From positions 1 through 36,500 of the forward strand of contig JAUNPQ010000019.1 of NCBI GenBank assembly GCA_030536615.1: a DNA stretch of 36,500 nucleotides, written 5' to 3'. Below, piece after piece: positions 10,049-17,202 of the stretch (the first letter of the stretch is position 1; the number at the start of each line of letters is the position of its first letter). The DNA is from Bacteroidales bacterium. GTDB lineage: Bacteria; Bacteroidota; Bacteroidia; Bacteroidales; Muribaculaceae. The notes beneath the pieces were generated by a model. That model worked only from the letters and a program-made list of their open reading frames with translations. It was not told where the DNA came from and did no database searches. The translations under genes were made by a program, and so were the position numbers.

Positions 10049-11956
10049 GTGGAACAGGAAGAATATATATCAATAATTGTGCCGGTCTATAACTCGGCAT
10101 CCACACTCCGCAGAACTTTGGATAGTGCATTGAAGACGATGGATGCCGATTGTGAGCTGATTATTGTTGACGATGGTTCCACTGATAATTCACGCGGCAT
10201 AGCATATGAGTATGCGGACCGAGACCCGCGTATAATAGTCATTGAGCAGGAACATCTCGGCAGCAGCGCCGCGCGCAAGAACGGTGTGATGAGTTCGTCG
10301 GGTGACTGCATCCTGTTCCTTGACAGCGATGACATGCTCACCGCCAATGCAATAAGTGATCTGCGCGCCATCATGACTCCTGATTGTGACATTCTGGTGG
10401 CCAATGTAAGCCAGCGTGCTTTGAACGGGACCTCATCGCTGCTATATGTGGGCCACAAGGAGGAGATAACCCCTGCGGAGTACTTGAAACGTATCCTCAC
10501 GCAGCGGCCTGATTTCATGCTGCATGGCAAACTGTTTCGCAGGAGACTCTTCGATGTTTATCCTTGGGAGACAGATGCTATCATGGCAGGATTGTTTCAC
10601 CGCGCGTTGCTGCTCTCGCTCATATGTGCTTCAAAAAATAAGATCGTCATTGCTCCCTCAGCAATTATCTACCTGTATATACGTCGTCCGGGTTCATTGT
10701 CGGCGATGCTCAGCCTGCGTCCGAAAGGCATAGACTATCTGTGGGGCGCTGTAAAGCTTTTGCCATTGCCGAAAAGAGAATTTGTGCAATGGAGTCTTTA
10801 TCTGCTTGACAAGACTCTCATATCACGCGGTATCCCTATCGGTGAGAATTTCCGGCCGGCTCTTGAACTCATAGAAATGGCAAAGGGGCTGGAACTGAGT
10901 CAGGAAGAAAACCACATGCTGAAAATACTGGGCAGCCGCAGCATGCGCCTCAGCGAGGCCCGACGTCTTGTGCGCGAGGGTCAGCTGACAGCGGTGGCGC
11001 CTCATCTGTCGTTCATTGTGGCGGCTTACAACAACTTCGGCGATGTGCGCACCACAGTGGAGTCTATCCTTGACACCGGTTTCAGAAACATTGAGGTGAT
11101 TGTTGTTGACGATGGTTCCGAACATGGAGAGAGTGTTAAAATAAACGCATACGGCATACGCTATCCCCGCGTGCATGTCCGCAAGCATGCCACGCACAAA
11201 GGCCTCATGCAGTCAAGGATGACCGGCATGGAGATGGCCAAAGGGCATGCTGTGATGTTTCTGAATGCCGGTGACACGGTGTATTGGGAAGGAGTGTTCA
11301 ATGCATTGAACTTGGTTGATACAGGAGCGGATATAGCCCTTATGGGTGCCCGTATGGAACGTCACCTCAACGATTTTGATGCTGAGATGTTTGTGCCGTC
11401 GCATGCTCCGCGTCTCAAAGACGATGCGAAAAGCATCTTTACAGGGATTCTTGAAAAAACCAGTCTGCCGCACTCAATGTGCTTCGGGGTCGGCAATCTG
11501 GAGTTTCTGAGGAATATAGACCTTGACTGCAATGACGATGATTACGGCAGTGATGCCCTCTGGCTGCTGCGTATCATGGATGCTGAGCCGAAAGTTGCAT
11601 TTACTGATAAAATGGGATACGTACAGCACCGTTCCCCGGGCAAGTCACTGACGTCAGAACAGAGATGCCGCAGTGAACTTGCACTTGGTGTTAAAATGCT
11701 TGAATGCCTGCGCAAACTGGGACGGCTCAATGAGTCCACACGGCGAAGCACAGCCGCGGGCGTTACCCTCACAATAACGCGCATCCTGGCAAAAACAATG
11801 AAGACATCCTTTTTTGGTATGCGCAAGGCCAATGCATTGGCAGGGGAGATTTTTTCATCGGCCACTCTCTGCCATTTCTATAACATAGCTCAGGTACAGG
11901 CTCCTGATCCCGCAGAATGCATATCCCGGGCCAAGGAGATGCGTAAAATGCTCTGA
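10049..11956 (+). CDS. Tandem family 2 glycosyltransferase (two GT-A domains)
   Basis: The 635-residue protein carries two GT2 modules and no membrane segment. Module 1 (about 5-220) has SIIVPVYNSASTLRRTLDSA, IIVDDGSTDNS and the metal-binding DSDD at 92-95. Module 2 (from about 320) has SFIVAAYNNFGD and VIVVDDGSEHGES, but FLNAGD (about 403-408) where module 1 has FLDSDD, so the first aspartate is replaced. The start is GTG, supported by an exact promoter about 25 nt upstream. The gene is a single-gene transcription unit: promoter before it, terminator after it. Two linked modules suggest either a polymerase adding two alternating sugars or one active plus one acceptor-binding module. The sugar and acceptor are unknown. 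Confidence 0.87.
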   Translation: MEQEEYISIIVPVYNSASTLRRTLDSALKTMDADCELIIVDDGSTDNSRGIAYEYADRDPRIIVIEQEHLGSSAARKNGVMSSSGDCILFLDSDDMLTANAISDLRAIMTPDCDILVANVSQRALNGTSSLLYVGHKEEITPAEYLKRILTQRPDFMLHGKLFRRRLFDVYPWETDAIMAGLFHRALLLSLICASKNKIVIAPSAIIYLYIRRPGSLSAMLSLRPKGIDYLWGAVKLLPLPKREFVQWSLYLLDKTLISRGIPIGENFRPALELIEMAKGLELSQEENHMLKILGSRSMRLSEARRLVREGQLTAVAPHLSFIVAAYNNFGDVRTTVESILDTGFRNIEVIVVDDGSEHGESVKINAYGIRYPRVHVRKHATHKGLMQSRMTGMEMAKGHAVMFLNAGDTVYWEGVFNALNLVDTGADIALMGARMERHLNDFDAEMFVPSHAPRLKDDAKSIFTGILEKTSLPHSMCFGVGNLEFLRNIDLDCNDDDYGSDALWLLRIMDAEPKVAFTDKMGYVQHRSPGKSLTSEQRCRSELALGVKMLECLRKLGRLNESTRRSTAAGVTLTITRILAKTMKTSFFGMRKANALAGEIFSSATLCHFYNIAQVQAPDPAECISRAKEMRKML

Positions 11957-12007
11957 TTGCCGATACCATATGCCCCTTGCGATTCTGGCATACCATTGAT
12001 TTACAGT

Positions 12008-12045
12008 AAAACAGAAAATGCATTTTGCGGATTTTCTGTTTTTTT
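12008..12045 (+). terminator. Rho-independent terminator of the glycosyltransferase gene
   Basis: A 12-bp stem (12008-12019 with 12031-12042) encloses an 11-nt loop and runs into a T-tract ending at 12045. It lies 52 nt after the glycosyltransferase stop. The -33 element of the fba promoter sits inside its loop. Confidence 0.7.
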
Positions 12046-12054
12046 GTACCTTTG
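12024..12054 (+). promoter_or_regulatory. Bacteroidetes-type promoter for fba
   Basis: TTTG at 12024-12027 and TACCTTTG at 12047-12054 with 19 nt between them form an exact match to the Bacteroidetes consensus. The leader before the ATG at 12082 would be about 20 nt. The promoter is embedded in the upstream terminator. Confidence 0.8.
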
Positions 12055-12081
12055 CATCAGATTAACTAAATAAAATATCTA

Positions 12082-13077
12082 ATGGTAAATTACAAAGACT
12101 TAGGTCTTGTGAACACCCGTGAGATGTTCGCAAAAGCCATCAAAGGAGGCTATGCAATCCCTGCCTTCAACTTCAACAACATGGAGCAGCTCCAGGCAAT
12201 CATCAAAGCTGCTGCTGAAGAGAAATCACCTGTGATTCTTCAGGTTTCCAAAGGCGCACGTAACTACGCCAACGCTACCCTTCTGCGCTACATGGCCCAG
12301 GGCGCTGTGGAGTATGCCAAAGAACTGGGTTGGGAAAATCCCCAGATTGTTCTTCATCTTGACCATGGTGACAGCTTCGAACTGTGCAAAAGCTGCATAG
12401 ATTTCGGCTTCTCATCAGTTATGATTGACGGTTCACACCTCCCCTATGAGGAGAATGTGGCTCTCACCAAGCAGGTTGTTGACTATGCCCATCAGTTTGA
12501 TGTGACTGTAGAAGGTGAACTCGGTGTGCTTGCCGGTGTTGAGGATGAAGTTTCATCAGACCACCACACCTATACTGATCCTGAGGAGGTCATAGACTTC
12601 GCCACCCGCACCGGTTGCGATTCACTGGCTATCTCAATAGGCACAAGCCACGGCGCATACAAATTCACCCCCGAGCAGTGCACACGCAACGAGGACGGCA
12701 AACTTGTTCCGCCCCCATTGGCATTTGATGTCCTTGACGCTGTGATGGAGAAACTCCCCGGTTTCCCCATTGTGCTCCACGGTTCATCATCCGTTCCTCA
12801 GGACGAGGTTGACACCATCAACATGTTTGGCGGTAAACTTCCCGATGCCATTGGCATTCCTGAAGAGCAGCTCCGCAAAGCAGCCAAAAGTGCGGTCTGC
12901 AAGATCAATATTGACTCAGACAGCCGTCTGGCCATGACCGCTGCCGTGCGCCGCGTATTCTTTGAGAAACCCTCTGAATTCGATCCCCGTAAATACCTCG
13001 GTCCGGCTCGCGACAACATGGAGAAACTCTACAAGCACAAGATTGTGAACGTGCTTGGCAGCGCCGGAAAAGCCTGA
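12082..13077 (+). CDS. fba: Class II fructose-bisphosphate aldolase
   Basis: This zinc enzyme of glycolysis and gluconeogenesis interconverts fructose 1,6-bisphosphate with dihydroxyacetone phosphate and glyceraldehyde 3-phosphate. The 331-residue protein has the catalytic/zinc segment LHLDHGDS at 91-98 (D94, H95) and EGELG at 144-148. The second zinc histidine is in IGTSHGAYKF (H190), and the phosphate-binding IVLHGSSSVP lies at about 230. It is a stand-alone unit with its own promoter and a strong terminator. It is distinct from class I aldolases, and the family match over the full length is clear. Confidence 0.96.
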   Translation: MVNYKDLGLVNTREMFAKAIKGGYAIPAFNFNNMEQLQAIIKAAAEEKSPVILQVSKGARNYANATLLRYMAQGAVEYAKELGWENPQIVLHLDHGDSFELCKSCIDFGFSSVMIDGSHLPYEENVALTKQVVDYAHQFDVTVEGELGVLAGVEDEVSSDHHTYTDPEEVIDFATRTGCDSLAISIGTSHGAYKFTPEQCTRNEDGKLVPPPLAFDVLDAVMEKLPGFPIVLHGSSSVPQDEVDTINMFGGKLPDAIGIPEEQLRKAAKSAVCKINIDSDSRLAMTAAVRRVFFEKPSEFDPRKYLGPARDNMEKLYKHKIVNVLGSAGKA

Positions 13078-13131
13078 ATAAAATAGTTCCATTATCCCGA
13101 ACAGAAGTCGGGATGATGACTGCAAGCAGAT

Positions 13132-13177
13132 AAAAAAGTCTTCACAAGTGCCATGAGGGCACGTGAAGACTTTTTTT
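13132..13177. terminator. Strong rho-independent terminator after fba, A/T-tract on both sides
   Basis: The outer stem pairs 13132-13145 (A-run then GTCTTCAC) with 13163-13177 (GTGAAGAC then T-run). An inner stem pairs GTGCC (13148-13152) with GGCAC (13158-13162). The A-run on one side and T-run on the other would allow termination in either direction. The T-run supplies the -33 element of the next promoter. Confidence 0.9.
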
Positions 13178-13206
13178 GGCATTGCGCTCACTTATTTGTA
13201 AATTTG
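13175..13206 (+). promoter_or_regulatory. Bacteroidetes-type promoter for the ArgC-like gene
   Basis: TTTG at 13175-13178 ends the terminator's T-run. TAAATTTG at 13199-13206 follows after 20 nt. Both boxes match the consensus exactly, and the ATG is at 13229, about 15 nt after the expected transcription start. Confidence 0.8.
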
Positions 13207-13228
13207 CGGTAACCAATCTGATTATAAT

Positions 13229-14080
13229 ATGATAAAAGCTGCAATCCTTGATGCTGATACCCGAAATGGCGGTGAACTGATCCGTATACTCATGCACCAT
13301 CCAGACGTTGAGATAATAAGTGTGCAGAGCGAGGACCGTGATGGGGAACGGGTGAGCAACCATCATTACGGCCTGATAGGTGACACAGACTTGTGCTATC
13401 AGTCAGGGCTTGTTTCTGAAGATGCGGATGTGGTATTTCTGTGTAAGGAAACAGCAGATCTTGCGCAGTTTGGGCCGGAGACACGCATTGTGGATCTTAC
13501 GGGCACATTAGTCGGAACACAAGGGTTTGTTATGGGCATCTGCGAACTTAACCGGAAGGCCATGGTGCGTGGAGCACAGCGTGCGTCGGTAGTGTCACCG
13601 GCCGTGCAGGCTTCAGTGATCGCATTGTTGCCGTTGGCGCGTCAGGGAGAATTGCATGGCCGTATAGAGGTAGACGCACAGCTGTCAAGCTGTGGACTGG
13701 AGCAGATAAAGGAAGCAGTCATCTCATTGCAGCCTGATTTTGACGGTGAGATAGTGGCAGGTCGCGGCAAAAATCATGGTTTCACCTCGCAGGTAACCGT
13801 GCGGACAGACCGTGGGGTGGGGGACATGCGGACGTTATACAGCGAGGCGTTCAGTGATCATAATTTCACATTTGTGATAGACCGTGATCCGGAGATGCCT
13901 GATGTATTGAACACCAACAAGTGCCTGTTGTCAATTGATGGCGGCAACAATGTCGTGACAGTTAAGGCCCTTATGGACCCGTACATAAAAGGGTGCGCCG
14001 GCAATGCCGTGCACTGCATGAATCTTCTGTTCGGACTGCATGAAGTGACCGGACTGAGGCTTAAGGCGCTTGGACGGTAG
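13229..14080 (+). CDS. Degenerate ArgC homologue (N-acetyl-gamma-glutamyl-phosphate reductase-like pseudoenzyme)
   Basis: The protein follows the ArgC layout throughout: MIKAAILDAD..GGELIRILMHHPDVEI at the start, GICELNRKA at 103-111, and a C-terminus with NTNKCL, YIKGCAGNAVHCMNLLFGL and TGLRLK. It is 283 residues, shorter than the usual 310-345. Key parts are gone. The glycine-rich NADP loop (GxxGYTxGEL in the family) reads DADTRNGGEL at 8-17. The catalytic NPGCxxT reads SPAVQAS at 123-129, with no cysteine. The segment bearing the catalytic histidine (HxHxPE) is deleted around 152-160. The frame is intact and has an exact promoter, so this is not a decaying pseudogene. It may bind a ligand or a partner, but I cannot assign a function. 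Confidence 0.75.
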   Translation: MIKAAILDADTRNGGELIRILMHHPDVEIISVQSEDRDGERVSNHHYGLIGDTDLCYQSGLVSEDADVVFLCKETADLAQFGPETRIVDLTGTLVGTQGFVMGICELNRKAMVRGAQRASVVSPAVQASVIALLPLARQGELHGRIEVDAQLSSCGLEQIKEAVISLQPDFDGEIVAGRGKNHGFTSQVTVRTDRGVGDMRTLYSEAFSDHNFTFVIDRDPEMPDVLNTNKCLLSIDGGNNVVTVKALMDPYIKGCAGNAVHCMNLLFGLHEVTGLRLKALGR

Positions 14081-14105
14081 AAGTTGTAGTATAGAGAGGA
14101 TTCGC

Positions 14106-15083
14106 TCAGTGTTCGGGAGCAGGCTCGTTGGGGTTGAATGACGATATATGCCTGTGTTTCTTGACATCGTAAATGTCATCGATAGCCATGAAAATGGCGC
14201 TTTCCTCCACATCGCCAAACTCGGTGTTTATGGCCGTTCCGAACATGCGCATACCCGGTGAAAGGCTCATGTAGGCATTTACCAGAGGGGGAATATTGAA
14301 TCCGTAACGGCGTATCTCGGCGTTGAGTATGCGGTAGTCGCTTTTGAAATCCTGTCCGCAGAAAAGGCGTCCCATGGCATCGATATCCATGTTGGTGTTG
14401 AGTTTTCTGATGGGACGCACCAGATTGTCGGGGTCCGGGAAATGTTTGTGGAGAAAATACAGAATCATGTTGCGGCACTGGGGCAGGTAGCCCGGGTACA
14501 TGGTCACTTTTCCGAAGAGATATTTTATTTCGGGGTGTATCACGGTCAATGCTCCCAGACCGTCCCAGAGATTGTCAAGCGTGTATATGGCTTTGGCGCC
14601 GGACTTGGATGACTGGTACTCGGTGCGCACAAATGATCGTCCCAACTCTACGGTATAGGGGAGATAATTGTCTATGAATTCAGGGGAGAAGGTGAACATG
14701 TGACTTGTGGCTATGCGTGGCACTCCGGGTTTCTCCATGCGTATGTCACGGCCGAATATGAAACGGTAGCCGCCAAGAATGATACGTTCCTCGGGGTCCC
14801 ATACAATAAGCTGGCGGCAGGGAGGGTCCATAAGATCAAAGGCATCGATATCACATTCGGTGCCTGTTCCGCCCCCGGCGCCTCTGAAGGCTATTTCGCG
14901 GAGTCGCCCTATCTCGCGCATTGTGTTGGGTGCTGTGGCTGCCTCAAGGACATAAATCTCGTTGCCTCCTTTGTTTGTTTTGCGCAGAAAACGCTCTTTT
15001 GTGAGTTCGCTTTCAATAAGCCTCACATCAATGGGAGGTATTATGCTGTCATGGACTATCACTGAATCAGTTTCCATATTCAT
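14106..15083 (-). CDS. glsB: OlsB/GlsB-like N-acyltransferase (acyl-amino-acid lipid synthesis)
   Basis: The 325-residue protein resembles the hemolysin/OlsB branch of GNAT-type acyltransferases. These transfer a 3-hydroxy fatty acyl group from ACP to the amino group of an amino acid. The core LREIAFRGAGGGTGTECDID, followed by DPPCRQLIVWDPEERIILGGYR and the VELGRSFVR segment, is typical. In Bacteroides thetaiotaomicron glsB and glsA form an operon making glycine lipids, and the pair here has the same make-up. It starts 4 nt inside the end of the upstream acyltransferase (overlap 15080-15083), so translation is probably coupled. Ornithine or another amino acid as acceptor is possible. Confidence 0.7.
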   Translation of the reverse strand: MNMETDSVIVHDSIIPPIDVRLIESELTKERFLRKTNKGGNEIYVLEAATAPNTMREIGRLREIAFRGAGGGTGTECDIDAFDLMDPPCRQLIVWDPEERIILGGYRFIFGRDIRMEKPGVPRIATSHMFTFSPEFIDNYLPYTVELGRSFVRTEYQSSKSGAKAIYTLDNLWDGLGALTVIHPEIKYLFGKVTMYPGYLPQCRNMILYFLHKHFPDPDNLVRPIRKLNTNMDIDAMGRLFCGQDFKSDYRILNAEIRRYGFNIPPLVNAYMSLSPGMRMFGTAINTEFGDVEESAIFMAIDDIYDVKKHRHISSFNPNEPAPEH

Positions 15084-15982
15084 ATATTCTTTTTGTTCTG
15101 CGTCTGCGGGGCCATGGCGTAGACGGCTTCACGGATTCTGCTGACTGTTTTTTCCACGTCTTTGCCGCCGTGTAGTTCAGCCCAGGGAATCATTTCTCCG
15201 CAATTTATAGTCAAGGTTTTGTCAGTCAGCCGTACAAGTTCCCGCGGCAGACGTATCATCTCAATGTTGAATTTTATCCCGAGGCGCTCGCGCAGTCTTG
15301 CGAGCCGATAAAATGTCCGGCTGTTGGTGCCGCTGAAATAGAGGGGTATTATGTCCCGGTGACTTAATATTGCCTTGTTCACAAAGGTGCGTTTCCATGG
15401 CAGATCCGCAATGATGCCACCACGTTTTCTGGACACAAGGCCGGCCGGGAAAAAAAGCACAGGATTGTCTGAGTCAAGAACACTGTCAAAGATGCGTGCG
15501 CCGTCGTGGCGCTGTGCACCATGCTTGTTGACGGGGACAAAGGCATCTTTCAGTGGGTCAACAGCCATGAGGATGTCATTGACAACAACAAACACCTCGC
15601 CCCCGTAATAATCATGCATGAACTGGATAAGCGCCAGCCCGTCAGGGCCCCCAAGCGGATGGTTGCATGCAAACATCACACGGCGGTGTGTGCGCGGCGG
15701 AAGTCTGTCGAGGCCTGTAACCTGCACAGTGATGTTCAACTCCCTGAGGGCTGCCTTGCAGAAGTCCGCACCTCTGAGATGCCCGTGGTGGGCAAGGATC
15801 TCGTTAAGACGGTCCTGACATATGATGCGCTCCAGTATTCTGACGGCAAAGTGCGGCAGATAGCGGCTTTTGCGCCCGAGTTTCTGCCTGAGCACGCTCC
15901 CCACATCGACACGCATCGGCTGAGCGCCGGTGCTCTTTACCGCCGCATTGGGATTTGCCGTTGTTGTCTTGTCAGCATCCAT
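15080..15982 (-). CDS. glsA: PlsC-like O-acyltransferase (GlsA-like)
   Basis: This 300-residue protein belongs to the glycerolphosphate acyltransferase superfamily. It should add a second acyl chain to the hydroxyl of an N-acylated amino acid made by the next gene. The motif is NHPLGGPDG (H108, D114), so histidine and aspartate are five residues apart instead of the usual four. A later FFPAGLVSRKR corresponds to the phosphate/acceptor motif. An upstream ATG at 16027 would add MQRKFFTKAQNGIIC, but the -7 box (16032-16039) places the transcript start at about 16025, so the ATG at 15982 is preferred. An ordinary lysophospholipid acyltransferase is the alternative. Confidence 0.68.
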   Translation of the reverse strand: MDADKTTTANPNAAVKSTGAQPMRVDVGSVLRQKLGRKSRYLPHFAVRILERIICQDRLNEILAHHGHLRGADFCKAALRELNITVQVTGLDRLPPRTHRRVMFACNHPLGGPDGLALIQFMHDYYGGEVFVVVNDILMAVDPLKDAFVPVNKHGAQRHDGARIFDSVLDSDNPVLFFPAGLVSRKRGGIIADLPWKRTFVNKAILSHRDIIPLYFSGTNSRTFYRLARLRERLGIKFNIEMIRLPRELVRLTDKTLTINCGEMIPWAELHGGKDVEKTVSRIREAVYAMAPQTQNKKNI

Positions 15983-16031
15983 ACAGATTATGCCATTTTG
16001 TGCCTTTGTGAAAAACTTTCTTTGCAAGGTG

Positions 16032-16039
16032 CAAAATTA
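16032..16039 (-). promoter_or_regulatory. -7 promoter box for the glsA-glsB operon
   Basis: On the minus strand this reads TAATTTTG, a match to TAnnTTTG. No good -33 TTTG is found at the right distance. The expected start of transcription, near 16025, makes the ATG at 15982 the usable start codon of the first gene. Confidence 0.5.
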
Positions 16040-16134
16040 ATAATTATTTATAAAATTACGGAGGCTTGCAGCTACAACTTCGCTTTTTGTACTAAAAATT
16101 ACCAATAACAGACAATTCCCTCGTTTAAAAATGG

Positions 16135-16142
16135 TAACTTTG
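16135..16142 (+). promoter_or_regulatory. -7 promoter box for the porin gene run
   Basis: TAACTTTG matches TAnnTTTG. It overlaps the first codons of a longer reading frame that begins at an ATG at 16131, so that ATG is unlikely to be in the transcript. No clear -33 box is seen. Confidence 0.5.
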
Positions 16143-16157
16143 CGATACAATATACAG

Positions 16158-17198
16158 ATGATTATGATATTTCTGAAAACCTCTATACGCCATATTCTGA
16201 CATTTCTGGTGTTTATGTGCACCGCCCTGTGTTCCATCGCCTGCGATTCTGTATCTTCCTACATTCCGCAGGTGCATGGAGTGGTGCGCGGACGTTGGGA
16301 ATTTGACACTGAGGATGGCTACAGCCGTTTTCAGATCCGCAATGCCCGTGTTCAGGTGCTTGGAAATGTAGGCCCTGTTTTCTCGTATTATATCAACACT
16401 GATTTCTGTGACCGCGGCAAGGTGGAGGTCAAGGATGCATACATCGGAGCGCAGGCGTTGCCATGGCTTTCTTTCCGTGTGGGTCAGTTCCGGCAGCCTT
16501 TCGGTATGGACAGTTTCAGAGGGCCGGCCAGTCAGATATTTGCCAATCGTTCATTCATCGGCAGGTATATGGCTAATACGCGTTCTGTAGGCGTGCGGGC
16601 CGCTTTCGATGTGCCGACACTTCCGCTTGTTATAGAAGCCGGTGTGTTCAGCCCATATTCCATTACCGAACAGAAGAAGTGGACCCGCCACTATGATTAT
16701 GCGGCCAGAGCAATCTGGAAAATTGCTTCCGGGCCAAAGATCATAGGCGGTTTCCAGTCCATTATCCCTGACAGCATACGCATAAACTTGTGGGACATCG
16801 GGGCATCGTATTCCATATATTCCCTCACGTTTGAGGCAGAATATCTGTATAAACACTATACATGTGGACGTCACAAAGCCGCGCATGGTTATCTTGTGAC
16901 AGCCGACTATTCTCTTCCTCTGAAAAAGTCACGGACATTCAATGCCCTTTCATTCCAGGGGCGTTTCGAGGGCATGACACGGCATTCAAGCGGTGTCCGC
17001 GACGTGAACAAACTGTTGGCGGATGACAATCCGGCACGGCGCCGCCTCACGTTAGGAACAACGCTGACCGGCGACTATGGAAACAAGGTTTTTGCGGCTT
17101 TGCGGCTGAATTATGAGAAGAATTTCTATGATGACGGCTATAAGCCTTCTGTTGACAATTCAGATCGCATTGTTGCCGAACTTGTTGTAAGTTTCTGA
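16158..17198 (+). CDS. Outer-membrane porin, OprO/OprP-like beta-barrel
   Basis: After a signal peptide (LTFLVFMCTALCSIACDS region) the protein shows alternating amphipathic strands and ends in VVSF, the terminal-phenylalanine signature of outer-membrane barrels. FQIRNARVQVLGNVGPVFSY, then VEVKDAYIGAQALPWLSFRV and GQFRQPFGMDSFRG, match the phosphate-selective porin O/P family. Length is 346 residues from the chosen start. An ATG at 16131 is in frame, but the -7 box at 16135-16142 lies on top of it. The ATGs at 16158 or 16164 are therefore better. It is the first gene of a seven-gene same-strand run, with the next gene only 4 nt away. Substrate specificity cannot be told. Confidence 0.8.
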   Translation: MIMIFLKTSIRHILTFLVFMCTALCSIACDSVSSYIPQVHGVVRGRWEFDTEDGYSRFQIRNARVQVLGNVGPVFSYYINTDFCDRGKVEVKDAYIGAQALPWLSFRVGQFRQPFGMDSFRGPASQIFANRSFIGRYMANTRSVGVRAAFDVPTLPLVIEAGVFSPYSITEQKKWTRHYDYAARAIWKIASGPKIIGGFQSIIPDSIRINLWDIGASYSIYSLTFEAEYLYKHYTCGRHKAAHGYLVTADYSLPLKKSRTFNALSFQGRFEGMTRHSSGVRDVNKLLADDNPARRRLTLGTTLTGDYGNKVFAALRLNYEKNFYDDGYKPSVDNSDRIVAELVVSF

Positions 17199-17202
17199 CG
17201 AT

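Noticed and set aside
15375-16108. Plus-strand open frames across glsA
   Set aside because: Their translations have no recognisable domain and are antisense to a well-supported acyltransferase gene.
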